This document shows, in pieces, positions 17,586 to 24,896 of a stretch of 64,000 nucleotides of DNA. Made by a program: the position numbers and the translations under genes. The stretch spans positions 1 to 64,000 of IMG/VR virus record IMGVR_UViG_3300022843_000009; one strand, given 5' to 3'. Positions within the stretch are counted from its first letter, which is position 1, and each line of letters begins with the position of its first letter. Origin of the DNA: a virus. The notes under the pieces were generated by a model. It was not told the DNA's origin, ran no database searches, and saw nothing but the letters and a program-made list of their open reading frames with translations.

Positions 17586-18203
17586 CTACACCACCAGCGG
17601 AGTAAAGCTATGTAGCTCGTCCATGTAGGTCCACATATTATCGCAGTGACCTTTCGTGTAAAGCTTGGCCCTGTACTCAGGATATTCTTTGTTGTAAAGG
17701 GACGCTTTTCCAGCGCGTTCTCGGTTGACAATACGGTCAGCGTTTTTTCCAACGATGTAATCTCGTTCGATAGCCATTTCATCATAAAGCTTATCTGGTT
17801 TTCTCTCTTTTCGGTTGCGACCTTTTTCATCAGTCAAAGCGTAGCATATGTCTGCAATCACTTTCGGGTCTCCCCATGAGCTTCCGATTGTTGAGTTGAC
17901 AAACTCAACAATATCATTGTAGGTCCAACCACAATCCTCAATCATATCATGAAAGATTGCTGCGACTCTTCGTCTGTAGCCAGGTATGGTTTTGTCTCCG
18001 AATCCGAAATCACAGATTGCATCATCAACTCGGTCTAGATGAACTTGGTAGTTCCAGCCGCTCCAGTCTTGCATGAAGTGCGCTCTGAGTGAAATGCTTC
18101 TTGCGTCTCTTAATAGTCTCTCCCAAGGGATGATGTTTCTCGGCGTTAGTGGAGTTGCGTGTCCTGGGTTGTCTCGCTTGTGGTTTTGGAGTCTATCTTT
18201 CAT
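17586..18203 (-). CDS. HD-domain phosphohydrolase, RelA/SpoT-hydrolase-like
   Basis: 205 residues. YQVHLDRVDDAI (~53) supplies the first His, VAAIFHDMIEDCG (~85) the HD pair plus the conserved ED, and GKNADRIVN (~150) the distal Asp-Arg box seen in (p)ppGpp hydrolases of the SpoT/MESH1 type. A single-domain enzyme of this kind would remove alarmone and blunt the stringent response during infection. It is translationally coupled to the 52-aa gene just upstream, whose stop lies inside its first codons. Confidence 0.75.
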   Translation of the reverse strand: MKDRLQNHKRDNPGHATPLTPRNIIPWERLLRDARSISLRAHFMQDWSGWNYQVHLDRVDDAICDFGFGDKTIPGYRRRVAAIFHDMIEDCGWTYNDIVEFVNSTIGSSWGDPKVIADICYALTDEKGRNRKERKPDKLYDEMAIERDYIVGKNADRIVNRERAGKASLYNKEYPEYRAKLYTKGHCDNMWTYMDELHSFTPLVV

Positions 18204-18351
18204 CTTCTTCTTCTTTAATGGGACACCAATCTGGCATCTCCGATTCCTTTGCTTGACATGAAGAAGTCGGGTCTGTTTTTTCTAAGCCGACTGCTGCCAT
18301 AATTCCGTATTGAATTTCCATTTTAATATGACGTTTATCAATGCTGTTCAT
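18193..18351 (-). CDS. 52-aa protein coupled to the HD hydrolase
   Basis: ATG at 18351 to TAG at 18193. The product begins MNSIDKRHIKMEIQYGIMAA and ends in an acidic EEEDER tail with two Cys in between. A promoter motif (CGTATATTAC preceded by GTAACCTTTC) lies immediately upstream at 18355-18384 and the hydrolase start (18203) is inside the last codons, so it is the lead gene of that transcript. No family recognised. Confidence 0.6.
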   Translation of the reverse strand: MNSIDKRHIKMEIQYGIMAAVGLEKTDPTSSCQAKESEMPDWCPIKEEEDER

Positions 18352-18397
18352 AGTGTAATATACGGTGTTTACTATGAAAGGTTACGACTATGAAAGG

Positions 18398-18652
18398 TTA
18401 CGACTCTTTAAGCTCTGAAGAAATAATGTTTTGGACCAGCTCGAATACAGTAATAGTTTTTAATATTTCGAAATCTTTGTGGCGCACGTGTTTATTGTGC
18501 TGCGCGGCAAGACGAAAAAGCTTGTGGTCTTTGAACTTATTTAAAATAGAGGCGTTGTCTGTAACTTCGCCTGCTGCGAATTGAATGCAGTTCAGTAAAG
18601 TTTTATACTGTTCGCTTTTAGACCAGGTTTCAAACGTTCTTTTTCTTGCCAT
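18398..18652 (-). CDS. Hypothetical helical protein (84 aa)
   Basis: Basic N-terminus (MARKRTFETWSKSEQYKTL) followed by helices; possibly a small nucleic-acid-binding or regulatory protein. It ends next to a duplicated TATGAAAGGTTACGAC sequence (two tandem copies at about 18372-18402) that includes the promoter upstream element. No family recognised. Confidence 0.65.
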   Translation of the reverse strand: MARKRTFETWSKSEQYKTLLNCIQFAAGEVTDNASILNKFKDHKLFRLAAQHNKHVRHKDFEILKTITVFELVQNIISSELKES

Positions 18653-18747
18653 AATTAGCTCGTTTTGCCTCTAGACCAATAATTGCTTCGCGGTATTGCT
18701 CTTGGGTCATTCCCTTCTTATTAGCAAACGCTTCTAGCTCCCAACGT

Positions 18748-18954
18748 TTAAACGCTGGCCTCCAAAATAGTCTCTATGGGAGGTTGAGCCAATACATCCT
18801 TAAACAATTTTGTATCAGCATAATCCTCCTGCACAACACCATTTACGATGTTATCCCAAAACTTCCAGTTCTTTCTATCGGTGGAATCTGTTCCAGGAGA
18901 GAAAGTTACGTGGTAAGTTTTGCCGTTGCGGCCATATTTGCGTGACAGTGACAT
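18748..18954 (-). CDS. Hypothetical protein (68 aa)
   Basis: Starts MSLSRKYGRNGKTYHVTF and includes a WKFWDNIVNG box; small, no membrane segment. It follows a promoter motif at 18963-18993 (GTAACCAAAAA, CGTATACTAA). Downstream (18655-18750) is a further open frame (WELEAFANKKGMTQEQY) without a good start, possibly a remnant. Confidence 0.6.
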   Translation of the reverse strand: MSLSRKYGRNGKTYHVTFSPGTDSTDRKNWKFWDNIVNGVVQEDYADTKLFKDVLAQPPIETILEASV

Positions 18955-18987
18955 TATAATTTAGTATACGAATATACTACTTTTTGG

Positions 18988-19539
18988 TTACATGTCGTCA
19001 AACATGAACCAATGCTTCTTCTCTTTTAATAGATTATAAGAAGCATGTTCCTCTGTTTCCTCGTTATACTCACCAGAGTTTGCCCAAGTGTCTCCATTGA
19101 CAGAAGTTTGATTCCAGCCCAATCCAAGCAGGTCTGGGTCATCTTTGAGAGCCTCCTCTATTAAATCTGCTTGTTCTTTGAGCGATGTTTCAAACTCAAA
19201 CTCACGGAACGCCAAAACTAGCTTCTCTAGATTCTCTCGCTTCACAACGACATTGTCGAAAGTGGAGTTCATAGCTATCTTGTGGGTATCGGTGATGTAT
19301 GGGTGTTTGATAATATCCCATACCTCTTTCATGTCCTCTTGTTTCATTGAGGATATTCTAGAGTAGTCTTTAGTTAGGTCTTCGCCTATAGATTTCGCCC
19401 ATTCTGGAATAAACTTGGGGAGATATTTCTTTTCTAAATGGGTCCAGATGGCCATAGCTCCTCTGAAAGCATTTTTGACTTCGCCGATTTCCTCAGCGTC
19501 ACCATCTTTCTTAAACTTGTAAATTTCTGTATAACTCAT
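18988..19539 (-). CDS. Hypothetical protein (183 aa)
   Basis: Mostly helical, acidic, ends with KKHWFMFDDM. A promoter motif lies upstream at 19544-19572. Its stop codon overlaps the upstream element of the next promoter, a tight packing seen repeatedly in this genome. No motif recognised. Confidence 0.68.
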   Translation of the reverse strand: MSYTEIYKFKKDGDAEEIGEVKNAFRGAMAIWTHLEKKYLPKFIPEWAKSIGEDLTKDYSRISSMKQEDMKEVWDIIKHPYITDTHKIAMNSTFDNVVVKRENLEKLVLAFREFEFETSLKEQADLIEEALKDDPDLLGLGWNQTSVNGDTWANSGEYNEETEEHASYNLLKEKKHWFMFDDM

Positions 19540-19568
19540 GCCCTATATACGGGTATTGTAGGAGAAGG

Positions 19569-19811
19569 TTACTCTCGAAGTCCGCTGTTACGGTATTCGA
19601 CAAGCTCCTCTATTGCTCTTACTAGCTGAGCTGTGGTGAGAAGGTTAACCATCTCTTTGGGAGCATTGAAGGAGTCTACGTTTACCTTGATGCCTGTGCA
19701 ACATCCGTCACAGTTTATTTTTTGAAAACCTTCTCGGTCTTCTTGAGATAAAGTGAACCTTGCTGTCACCTCCTCATTGTCTTTTGAGTGGTCTAGTTTT
19801 CCGTCGTGCAT
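19569..19811 (-). CDS. Hypothetical protein (80 aa)
   Basis: Contains a NCDGCCTGIKVNVDSFN segment with a Cys cluster that could bind a metal, and a C-terminal helix. Two bp separate it from the following 2H-phosphoesterase gene, so they are probably one operon. Confidence 0.62.
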   Translation of the reverse strand: MHDGKLDHSKDNEEVTARFTLSQEDREGFQKINCDGCCTGIKVNVDSFNAPKEMVNLLTTAQLVRAIEELVEYRNSGLRE

Positions 19812-19813
19812 GA

Positions 19814-20935
19814 TTAAGTTAATTGTTTTACTGTTCCTATTACTGAAAAAGGACTTGCCAGGGGAATCCAGTTTTCAATACTATTAGATGCGCTTGGCAC
19901 GTCTTTAAATCTAAGCGTTATATGTTGGATTTCATTTTTACTAAAGTACCCCTTTACCCCAAAAGCAATTGCGTCATCGCTAATCCCTAGTGTTTCAACG
20001 CTAAGCTCTATGTCCTTGTTTACATCGCCACGCATTTTAATGCCTAAAGGCAATTGACCAAGTTTAACAGTCATGTGATACCCTTGTGGAAACTTCCATT
20101 TGAACGGAACTTTGACACCCATGCCTCTCATGGCTTCTCTTGCGGCTTTTATTAGCTTGTTCACTTCTTTAGGGTCATGAACCTCTATCATAGCGATAAC
20201 CATGTGAGTTTTCTTAACTCGTCCATGAATTACACTGTGAATTGCTTTGTGAATAAAAGTTCTAAAATCCATTGAAGATTCATGTAAGTCAATACCTTTC
20301 TCTTTCTTTTTATTCGCAACTCTCCTTTTAAGAGAGTTATATCCTAGACTGGAAATGCCTTCATCAAAACCCATTTTGATAAAAAGCTGATTAAGCTCTT
20401 CGAACTCCATGTTTTTCCATTTTTCTATTAAAAAAGAAACATCTTTATCAGATAAATCAACTTTTTCAATGACAGGGATTAATTTAGCCCCAAGCAACAT
20501 GGCTGCTATAGCTCTATGTCGTCCTTCTTGATTGCTTTTTCCTTTTGTGTAAAATCCAATAGGAAACTTATCTCCTTGTTTCATTGCCTCAGCATACGTC
20601 TTTACTTTTTTTCTATCATCAAGCTCAGCTGGTCCCATAGCATCATCATAACTAAGGCCTCCAAAGCCGCTTGCAATTTTGTAAATGTACTGTTTAGGGC
20701 TAATAAAAACAAGTTTAGCAGTTTTCCATTTTTCTAAAATTGAATATAGAGGATACTCAAATTCTACATATTTTAAAATAGAATCCATATCAAAATAAGC
20801 ACACCCATCGCACTCAGTCGAAGAGATTTCTAAAAGTGTCTTTCGTACTATTTTTCTTAGTCCTTCCATTCTTTTTTCGTCTAAACGATTGTAGTGTGGA
20901 AGATTGAATGAACGGTCTAATGATATCTCTTTCAT
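19814..20935 (-). CDS. ParB-like domain fused to a 2H phosphoesterase domain
   Basis: 373 residues. The N-terminal part has a ParB/Srx-like box (NQEGRHRAIAAMLLGAKLIP, ~130-150). The C-terminal part has two HxT motifs, YHMTVKLG (His 287) and QHITLRF (His 338), about 50 residues apart, the signature of 2H phosphoesterases that cleave 2',3'- or 3',5'-cyclic phosphates; phage members include the anti-CBASS nuclease Acb1. Around residues 20-36 is GLRKIVRKTLLE, matching the head-targeting-like leader shared by several proteins here. An RNA-end-healing or anti-defence role is inferred. Confidence 0.7.
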   Translation of the reverse strand: MKEISLDRSFNLPHYNRLDEKRMEGLRKIVRKTLLEISSTECDGCAYFDMDSILKYVEFEYPLYSILEKWKTAKLVFISPKQYIYKIASGFGGLSYDDAMGPAELDDRKKVKTYAEAMKQGDKFPIGFYTKGKSNQEGRHRAIAAMLLGAKLIPVIEKVDLSDKDVSFLIEKWKNMEFEELNQLFIKMGFDEGISSLGYNSLKRRVANKKKEKGIDLHESSMDFRTFIHKAIHSVIHGRVKKTHMVIAMIEVHDPKEVNKLIKAAREAMRGMGVKVPFKWKFPQGYHMTVKLGQLPLGIKMRGDVNKDIELSVETLGISDDAIAFGVKGYFSKNEIQHITLRFKDVPSASNSIENWIPLASPFSVIGTVKQLT

Positions 20936-20938
20936 AAG

Positions 20939-21301
20939 CTATACGTTGTAGCTGTTGTGTGCAAAAGATATTATATCGCCAAAGTATTGTTGAAGATTAT
21001 TCAACTCCAAATACAAGTTTAACATTTCCTCAACGGAAAGTGTTTCAACTTGTTTGTTGGATTGTTTAAATTTAATCTCTGATTCCAAAGCTGACTTAAC
21101 CTCTGGAGTAGGCTGCTTCTCTAGTATGGATATAAGTTCTGACTCCATGCCAAAAATTCCTTCTTGGTCCAAGAACGCCTTAAGAGGTTCAGTCTCAATC
21201 ATGACTGGCGTACCCATAGACTCATTCTCTTGAGAGTAATCCTGGCTAGGAAATTCAATTTCCAGTAGCGCCTTGCGTATTTGACTTCTAAGCTTATTCA
21301 T
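20939..21301 (-). CDS. Hypothetical protein with head-targeting-like leader (121 aa)
   Basis: I choose the ATG at 21301 (MNKLRSQIRKALLE) over the one six codons upstream because the leader then starts as in the other members of the family. The rest is acidic and helical. Four bp separate it from the 2H-phosphoesterase gene, whose product carries the same leader type, so both may be virion-internal proteins. Confidence 0.65.
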   Translation of the reverse strand: MNKLRSQIRKALLEIEFPSQDYSQENESMGTPVMIETEPLKAFLDQEGIFGMESELISILEKQPTPEVKSALESEIKFKQSNKQVETLSVEEMLNLYLELNNLQQYFGDIISFAHNSYNV

Positions 21302-21322
21302 GCCTATAAATAGACGCAAATG

Positions 21323-21433
21323 TTACTCTTGCAGATGAATATCGTCATACGCTGCGCATCTTTCCTTCGACGCGCAGCCTGACATTGTTATTAGGACAAC
21401 TGCTACAATCAGCAGTCGTATAATTCGTCCCAT
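21323..21433 (-). CDS. Small lipoprotein (36 aa), possible spanin-like
   Basis: ATG at 21433 to TAA at 21323. The product is a short basic N-terminus, a hydrophobic helix and the lipobox ITMSGC, leaving a mature lipopeptide of about 17 residues (CASKERCAAYDDIH and on). It overlaps the end of the upstream 85-aa gene by 25 bp. Small lipoproteins of this shape include Rz1-type outer-membrane spanins; a superinfection-exclusion lipoprotein is another option. Confidence 0.65.
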   Translation of the reverse strand: MGRIIRLLIVAVVLITMSGCASKERCAAYDDIHLQE

Positions 21434-21666
21434 ATCTCTTTTTGGGTTTTAGGCTTCGGTGGCCGCTTATAATTAGGTGAACACCCATCACAACTGCATG
21501 ATTTCCAAGTAGTGCGCAGAAAGGTCCAGTCTTCTCCCAAGCGAGCTTTCTCGATGTTCTCGTACTTCCAGGGAGTATCACCCCAGTGAGAGAACCAGTC
21601 GTTAAGCCGCTTTTCGAACTTCACTCGTTTCTTGTTGCGTCGATACGCCCTCTTCGTGTTTTTCAT
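21409..21666 (-). CDS. Basic Cys-containing small protein (85 aa)
   Basis: Begins MKNTKRAYRRNKKRVKFEKR, very basic, with a CSCDGC cluster near residue 57 that could bind zinc, and an acidic C-terminus. The alternative frame here is only the lipoprotein's tail. Likely nucleic-acid binding. Confidence 0.6.
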   Translation of the reverse strand: MKNTKRAYRRNKKRVKFEKRLNDWFSHWGDTPWKYENIEKARLGEDWTFLRTTWKSCSCDGCSPNYKRPPKPKTQKEIWDELYDC

Positions 21667-21669
21667 GAC

Positions 21670-21750
21670 TCATGTGGTTACAGCCGCAGTCGGTTTCTTC
21701 CGACCACAGCTCGTTACATGAGTTTTGTATTCCCCAAGGGAATGAACCAT
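21670..21750 (-). CDS. Possible 26-aa peptide
   Basis: Minus-strand ATG at 21750 encodes MVHSLGEYKTHVTSCGRKKP and a short Thr/Ala tail, directly downstream of a promoter motif (21776-21808). The stop precedes the next ATG by two bases. A second, longer frame through the same region lacks a start. Coding status uncertain. Confidence 0.3.
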   Translation of the reverse strand: MVHSLGEYKTHVTSCGRKKPTAAVTT

Positions 21751-21879
21751 CTTAACTTTGGCATGGAGTTTTTATTTGTAATATACGTATAAAACTTTAA
21801 AAAGTTTCACTCGTCGCAGCCAGGGTAATCCTCGCAATATGGGAAGTCTTCCAAATCGTTTTATTATAAGTAGCTCCGA

Positions 21880-22182
21880 TTATGGCCATGTCTCCAGATA
21901 TATGTTTGTCATTATCATGTTTCCAACCTCTACTCTTGCTGTGCCTAGAAATTTATATTTGAAAGTGGTAAGTTTAAATCCTGAGCGCGTTATAGAACGA
22001 GTCTTAACTCCACCCATAAAAACTATAGGATGCAAACTATGAGGCCCAATAGATGACAACTGTGATTCTATCAAAAATACATCTCCAGGAGTCAGGTCGC
22101 TTAATTCAGGCGGATTTTTATATTCATGAATGAAGCTCCTGCTTTTGATGTGCACTATTTGAAAAGGTATTATGTATTCCAT
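21880..22182 (-). CDS. Hypothetical beta-rich protein (100 aa)
   Basis: Contains LTPGDVFLIESQLSSIGPHS and IVFMGGVKTRS, a pattern of short strands with a GDxF turn like small barrel proteins. Ends in an MTNIYLETWP segment. Located between the class II tRNA at 22203 and a promoter region. No family recognised. Confidence 0.65.
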   Translation of the reverse strand: MEYIIPFQIVHIKSRSFIHEYKNPPELSDLTPGDVFLIESQLSSIGPHSLHPIVFMGGVKTRSITRSGFKLTTFKYKFLGTARVEVGNMIMTNIYLETWP

Positions 22183-22202
22183 TCAAAACGGTAAAATTTT
22201 TG

Positions 22203-22286
22203 TGACCAAGGAGGGATTCGAACCCACAAGTGCCTTTCGGACACCAACTTAGGAGGTTGGCGCAATATCCATTCTGCCACCTGGCC
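22203..22286 (-). tRNA. Class II tRNA with Arg anticodon CCT
   Basis: Acceptor GGCCAGG/CTTGGTC, A73, anticodon stem CCAAC/GTTGG with loop CTCCTAA (anticodon CCT), and a 16-nt variable arm TGTCCGAAAGGCACTT that folds with a GAAA loop. Arg tRNAs normally have short variable loops; this body looks Leu/Ser-like. Amino-acid identity is therefore uncertain. Confidence 0.8.
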
Positions 22287-22294
22287 AAATCTCA

Positions 22295-22849
22295 CCCAAC
22301 AAATACAAGAACTTATGCTTCCACATTCCCGAAGGAGCCTTGCTTTTAAGATGTCCCCACAATAGGGTTAGAGCTACGCTTGTTGTCAGGGAATCGTTCC
22401 TGTCTGATTTCGTGATACGGCATCAACTACCCATCTCTGTGGCACTACCCACTTCTATTCATGCGACGACACACTAGCCTCCTGTGGGGATATTTATTAG
22501 GGCCCGTTTCTTAAATGTCAGCGGCTGGAATCAGAGGCCTTCTGTCCAGCGGGACCGTCTTGCTGTTCCGAGGAACAGAGCAGAGGACGACACAAGGTCT
22601 TTAACTGAGGCGCATAGCTATCGTGCCATTTCTTTACGGAGTCACTGTATCTCCACCCGCTACACCGCCATCTTTCGATGGAACTACCCTTGGAGTTGTC
22701 ATCCGTTATGGGCTTTTCAGTGCCAGTTAAAATAATACCAAAAATACTCGGTGTGCTATTACGCTAAAAGCTCTCAGATGGTCCCTTTAACACCTCACGT
22801 CGCTACTCTTTAGATGATGGCTGCTTCCAAGCCTACATTCCAAGTATTT
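22295..22849 (-). ncRNA. Large structured RNA containing a 23S GTPase-centre-like domain
   Basis: About 550 nt without a credible frame, richer in GC than its surroundings, between a tRNA and a secreted-protein gene. On the minus strand it opens with a closed domain (22741-22849, outer helix AAAATACTTGG/CCGAGTATTTT) carrying GGCTTGGAAGCAGCCATCAT, TAAAGAG and AGCGTAATAGCAC, near-identical to helices 43-44 of 23S rRNA. Further hairpins: CCATC-GAAA-GATGG, GTTCC/GGAAC, GCTGGA/TCCAGC, CAGGAACGATTCCCTG, and a long-range CCCCACA/TGTGGGG. Size, ornate folding and tRNA linkage recall the GOLLD/ROOL class of phage RNAs. Confidence 0.75.
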
Positions 22850-23260
22850 TTAAATTACACCTGAATAAACCACAACAGTCTGCCCTTTCTTCTTCTTAGG
22901 CTTACCTTGTGTTAACTCAAAAACTTCTGTAAGTATTTCGTTTTCCCCTGAAAGGCGTGTAACAACTAAACTATAAGTTTCAAGATGAGGCCCGTTGATA
23001 GGTACTCCTCCAACAATATCGATGTCAATAGAGCGTGTGTCACCATTGACAGTATTAGAAACAACGCCTCCTGTGGTGTTTTTTGGCAGCCAGACCTCAA
23101 TCTTAACTTGATATTCATTTCCTCCTAGAGCAGTGATTGTAACGACGGGTTCATACACGGCAATGGATTCTTCGTCGTTATAGACGGGTTCTGCTGCAAA
23201 AGCAGAGGGCAGAAAAAACATTGAAATAAATACAATGATAATAGATGCGTAAGATTTCAT
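22850..23260 (-). CDS. Secreted protein (136 aa)
   Basis: Typical signal peptide (MKSYASIIIVFISMFFLPSA, cleavage after AFA, ~22) followed by a beta-sandwich-like domain with alternating hydrophobic strands and a KPKKKKGQ basic patch near the end. The large RNA begins immediately after its stop, so the RNA is probably processed from the same transcript. A promoter motif lies upstream at about 23290-23318. No family recognised. Confidence 0.65.
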   Translation of the reverse strand: MKSYASIIIVFISMFFLPSAFAAEPVYNDEESIAVYEPVVTITALGGNEYQVKIEVWLPKNTTGGVVSNTVNGDTRSIDIDIVGGVPINGPHLETYSLVVTRLSGENEILTEVFELTQGKPKKKKGQTVVVYSGVI

Positions 23261-23436
23261 AAGCGTTATTTGTTTTTGTTTATATTACTATTATACGGAG
23301 CTTTTCGAAAAAAGTTTCATTTGCTGTCTTTAAAAAACACAAGAAGCTTTACTAGCACCACATTGCCTGGGCTAGGAACCCAGGGTGTGTAAAGCATTAG
23401 GCGTCTCAGGAGATAAATCTCCATTCTTGCATTTAG

Positions 23437-23508
23437 TGACCCCGCCAGGATTCGAACCTGGGACCGATTCCTTAGAAGGGAATTGCTCTTCCACTGAGCT
23501 ACGGGGCC
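23437..23508 (-). tRNA. tRNA-Arg(TCT)
   Basis: Acceptor GGCCCCG/CGGGGTC, loop CTTCTAA with anticodon TCT, short variable loop, T-loop TTCGAAT, A73. Confidence 0.93.
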
Positions 23509-23527
23509 AAATGTAAATATACGAAAA

Positions 23528-24529
23528 TCATTCCTCCAATAAAAAATGATTCGAAATAACTTTAAAAGAGACTCTATCTTGTCCATCGCCGCTTACCCAA
23601 ACATCTCCTTCTTTCTGAGTCTCTGGATTTAACTGGCTTGGTCCATCAGCCATTTCTAGGATGGCATCTACAGATTCAGGCAATGCCATAGACGCTGAGA
23701 CAAGTGGAACTAACTTTAGGCTCATTTGAGTGGCTAATTCTTGACAATCTTTTTTCGAGAGGTATGCGTATTCATCAATGTTGAATATGTTATAAACTCG
23801 GTATTCTTTTGTCACAAGCTCATATGGATTATCGCTGATTCCAGGCCCAACCAACTCGCCTTGAATAGCAATATTTTTACCGTAAGCTTTTAATTTCTCT
23901 TCTAGCCCTTCTTCTATCGCCGAAGACCACAAAGCATTGCTTTCAAGTTTTTTATATTGATAGTTTCTTCCACAAACGCCAAATTCGTTTGCGTTATGAA
24001 AAACTGTCATCGAGAGTCCATTAAGTTTTTCAGTTACGAAAAAAGTTCGCCCCTTTAAAAGCTCTATCTCCGAATCTAAGTTTTGAATTCTTTCCTCTTC
24101 TGTCTTTTTAATAAACGACGGAAAAACTCCAATTGCACTTTCCATCATTTCTTTTGGAATAGGTGGGTCGTACTTGATTATCTGTAACTGCTCAGTTACA
24201 TCTTCTCCAATTTTAAAATCTCCTGAAGAAAGAACTGACAAAGGAAGTATGAGGCCTTGTGATATTTGACCTCGAAGTTTCATTGTTCTTAATCGGAACC
24301 CCGAAACTCCATATGGCAATTCTCTAAAACAAGATTTTCGAAGAAACTCAAATTCTTCTTTCACAGGCAATAAAGAATCTATCTCACAATAAACTACCAT
24401 GTCGCCAACATTGAATTCTCCTTTTTTGACCACTGACCTCCAACCACCAACTTTTGCAAGTTCGATACGGTCAGCTTTTTTAATAGGATGTAGTGATTCT
24501 ATTCTCCGAATGGTTGCTAGTTTTCTCAT
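23528..24529 (-). CDS. RNA ligase, Rnl2-like/Rnl5 (DraRnl) type with N-terminal OB domain
   Basis: 333 residues from the ATG at 24529; the ATG 18 bp upstream overlaps the promoter -10 box and is rejected. Residues ~1-125 form an OB-fold-like region (ATIRRIESLHPIKKADRIEL, VVKKGEFNVGDMVVYCE). The nucleotidyltransferase motif I is VTEKLNGLSM (Lys ~168), with motif III RVYNIFN and motif V near VSFKV. This family seals 3'-OH/5'-phosphate nicks in RNA; in a tRNA cluster it would repair anticodon-nuclease damage. Strong candidate partner of the neighbouring tRNAs. Confidence 0.85.
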   Translation of the reverse strand: MRKLATIRRIESLHPIKKADRIELAKVGGWRSVVKKGEFNVGDMVVYCEIDSLLPVKEEFEFLRKSCFRELPYGVSGFRLRTMKLRGQISQGLILPLSVLSSGDFKIGEDVTEQLQIIKYDPPIPKEMMESAIGVFPSFIKKTEEERIQNLDSEIELLKGRTFFVTEKLNGLSMTVFHNANEFGVCGRNYQYKKLESNALWSSAIEEGLEEKLKAYGKNIAIQGELVGPGISDNPYELVTKEYRVYNIFNIDEYAYLSKKDCQELATQMSLKLVPLVSASMALPESVDAILEMADGPSQLNPETQKEGDVWVSGDGQDRVSFKVISNHFLLEE

Positions 24530-24572
24530 GTAAGCAAATATACGCATTCAATTGGGTTTTGTTTCAAATAAG

Positions 24573-24656
24573 CACGCCGAGCAGAAGTCGAATCTGCACA
24601 TCCCTTACGGGCAAGGGTTTTGGAGACCCTCTGTCTCACCAATGAATAGCCGACGT
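24573..24656 (-). tRNA. Class II tRNA with Trp anticodon CCA
   Basis: Acceptor ACGTCGG/TCGGCGT, G73, anticodon stem AGGGT/ACCCT, loop CTCCAAA, and a long variable arm TGCCCGTAAGGGATGT. A1-U72 and G73 fit Trp, but the variable arm is of Leu/Ser type, which TrpRS tRNAs do not have. Confidence 0.75.
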
Positions 24657-24683
24657 GTATTAATTCTAACGTTGTAATTTTAG

Positions 24684-24766
24684 CGCTGGTCGTAGGAGTC
24701 GAACCCACAAATCCCGAAGGCGACAGGGTTGGAATCTGTCTCTCTCACCTATGAAGTAGGACCAGC
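24684..24766 (-). tRNA. Class II tRNA with CCA anticodon in a 9-nt loop
   Basis: Perfect acceptor GCTGGTC/GACCAGC, G73, anticodon stem GACAG/CTGTC enclosing ATTCCAACC (nine nt, centre CCA), long variable arm with CCttcGG. Related to the previous tRNA in D-arm sequence (CATxGGTGAGA). Confidence 0.72.
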
Positions 24767-24820
24767 GTATCGTATCTGTTTGGTCAGGTTAATCCTGACC
24801 TGGTCGATACAAACCATAAG

Positions 24821-24894
24821 TGACCCCGCCGAGATTCGAACTCGGAACCCTCAGTTTAGAAAACTGATATTCTGTCCAATTGAATTACGGAGCC
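24821..24894 (-). tRNA. tRNA-Arg(TCT), second copy
   Basis: Acceptor GGCTCCG/CGGGGTC, anticodon stem TCAGT/ACTGA, loop TTTCTAA (TCT), short variable loop, T-loop TTCGAAT, A73. Confidence 0.92.
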
Positions 24895-24896
24895 AT

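Noticed and set aside
18655-18750. Open frame with WELEAFANKKGMTQEQY upstream of the 84-aa gene
   Set aside because: No suitable start codon outside the neighbouring gene; left as possible remnant only.
21800-21860. Short frame ending NDLEDFPYCEDYPGCDE
   Set aside because: Two TAA codons directly precede it and there is no start codon; too short to call.
22484-22735. Plus-strand frame of 83 codons in the large RNA
   Set aside because: Arginine-rich, stop-poor by chance of GC-rich RNA stems; hairpins dominate.
22295-22849. RNase P RNA or complete rRNA
   Set aside because: No RNase P signature boxes were found, and only the GTPase-centre-like module resembles rRNA.
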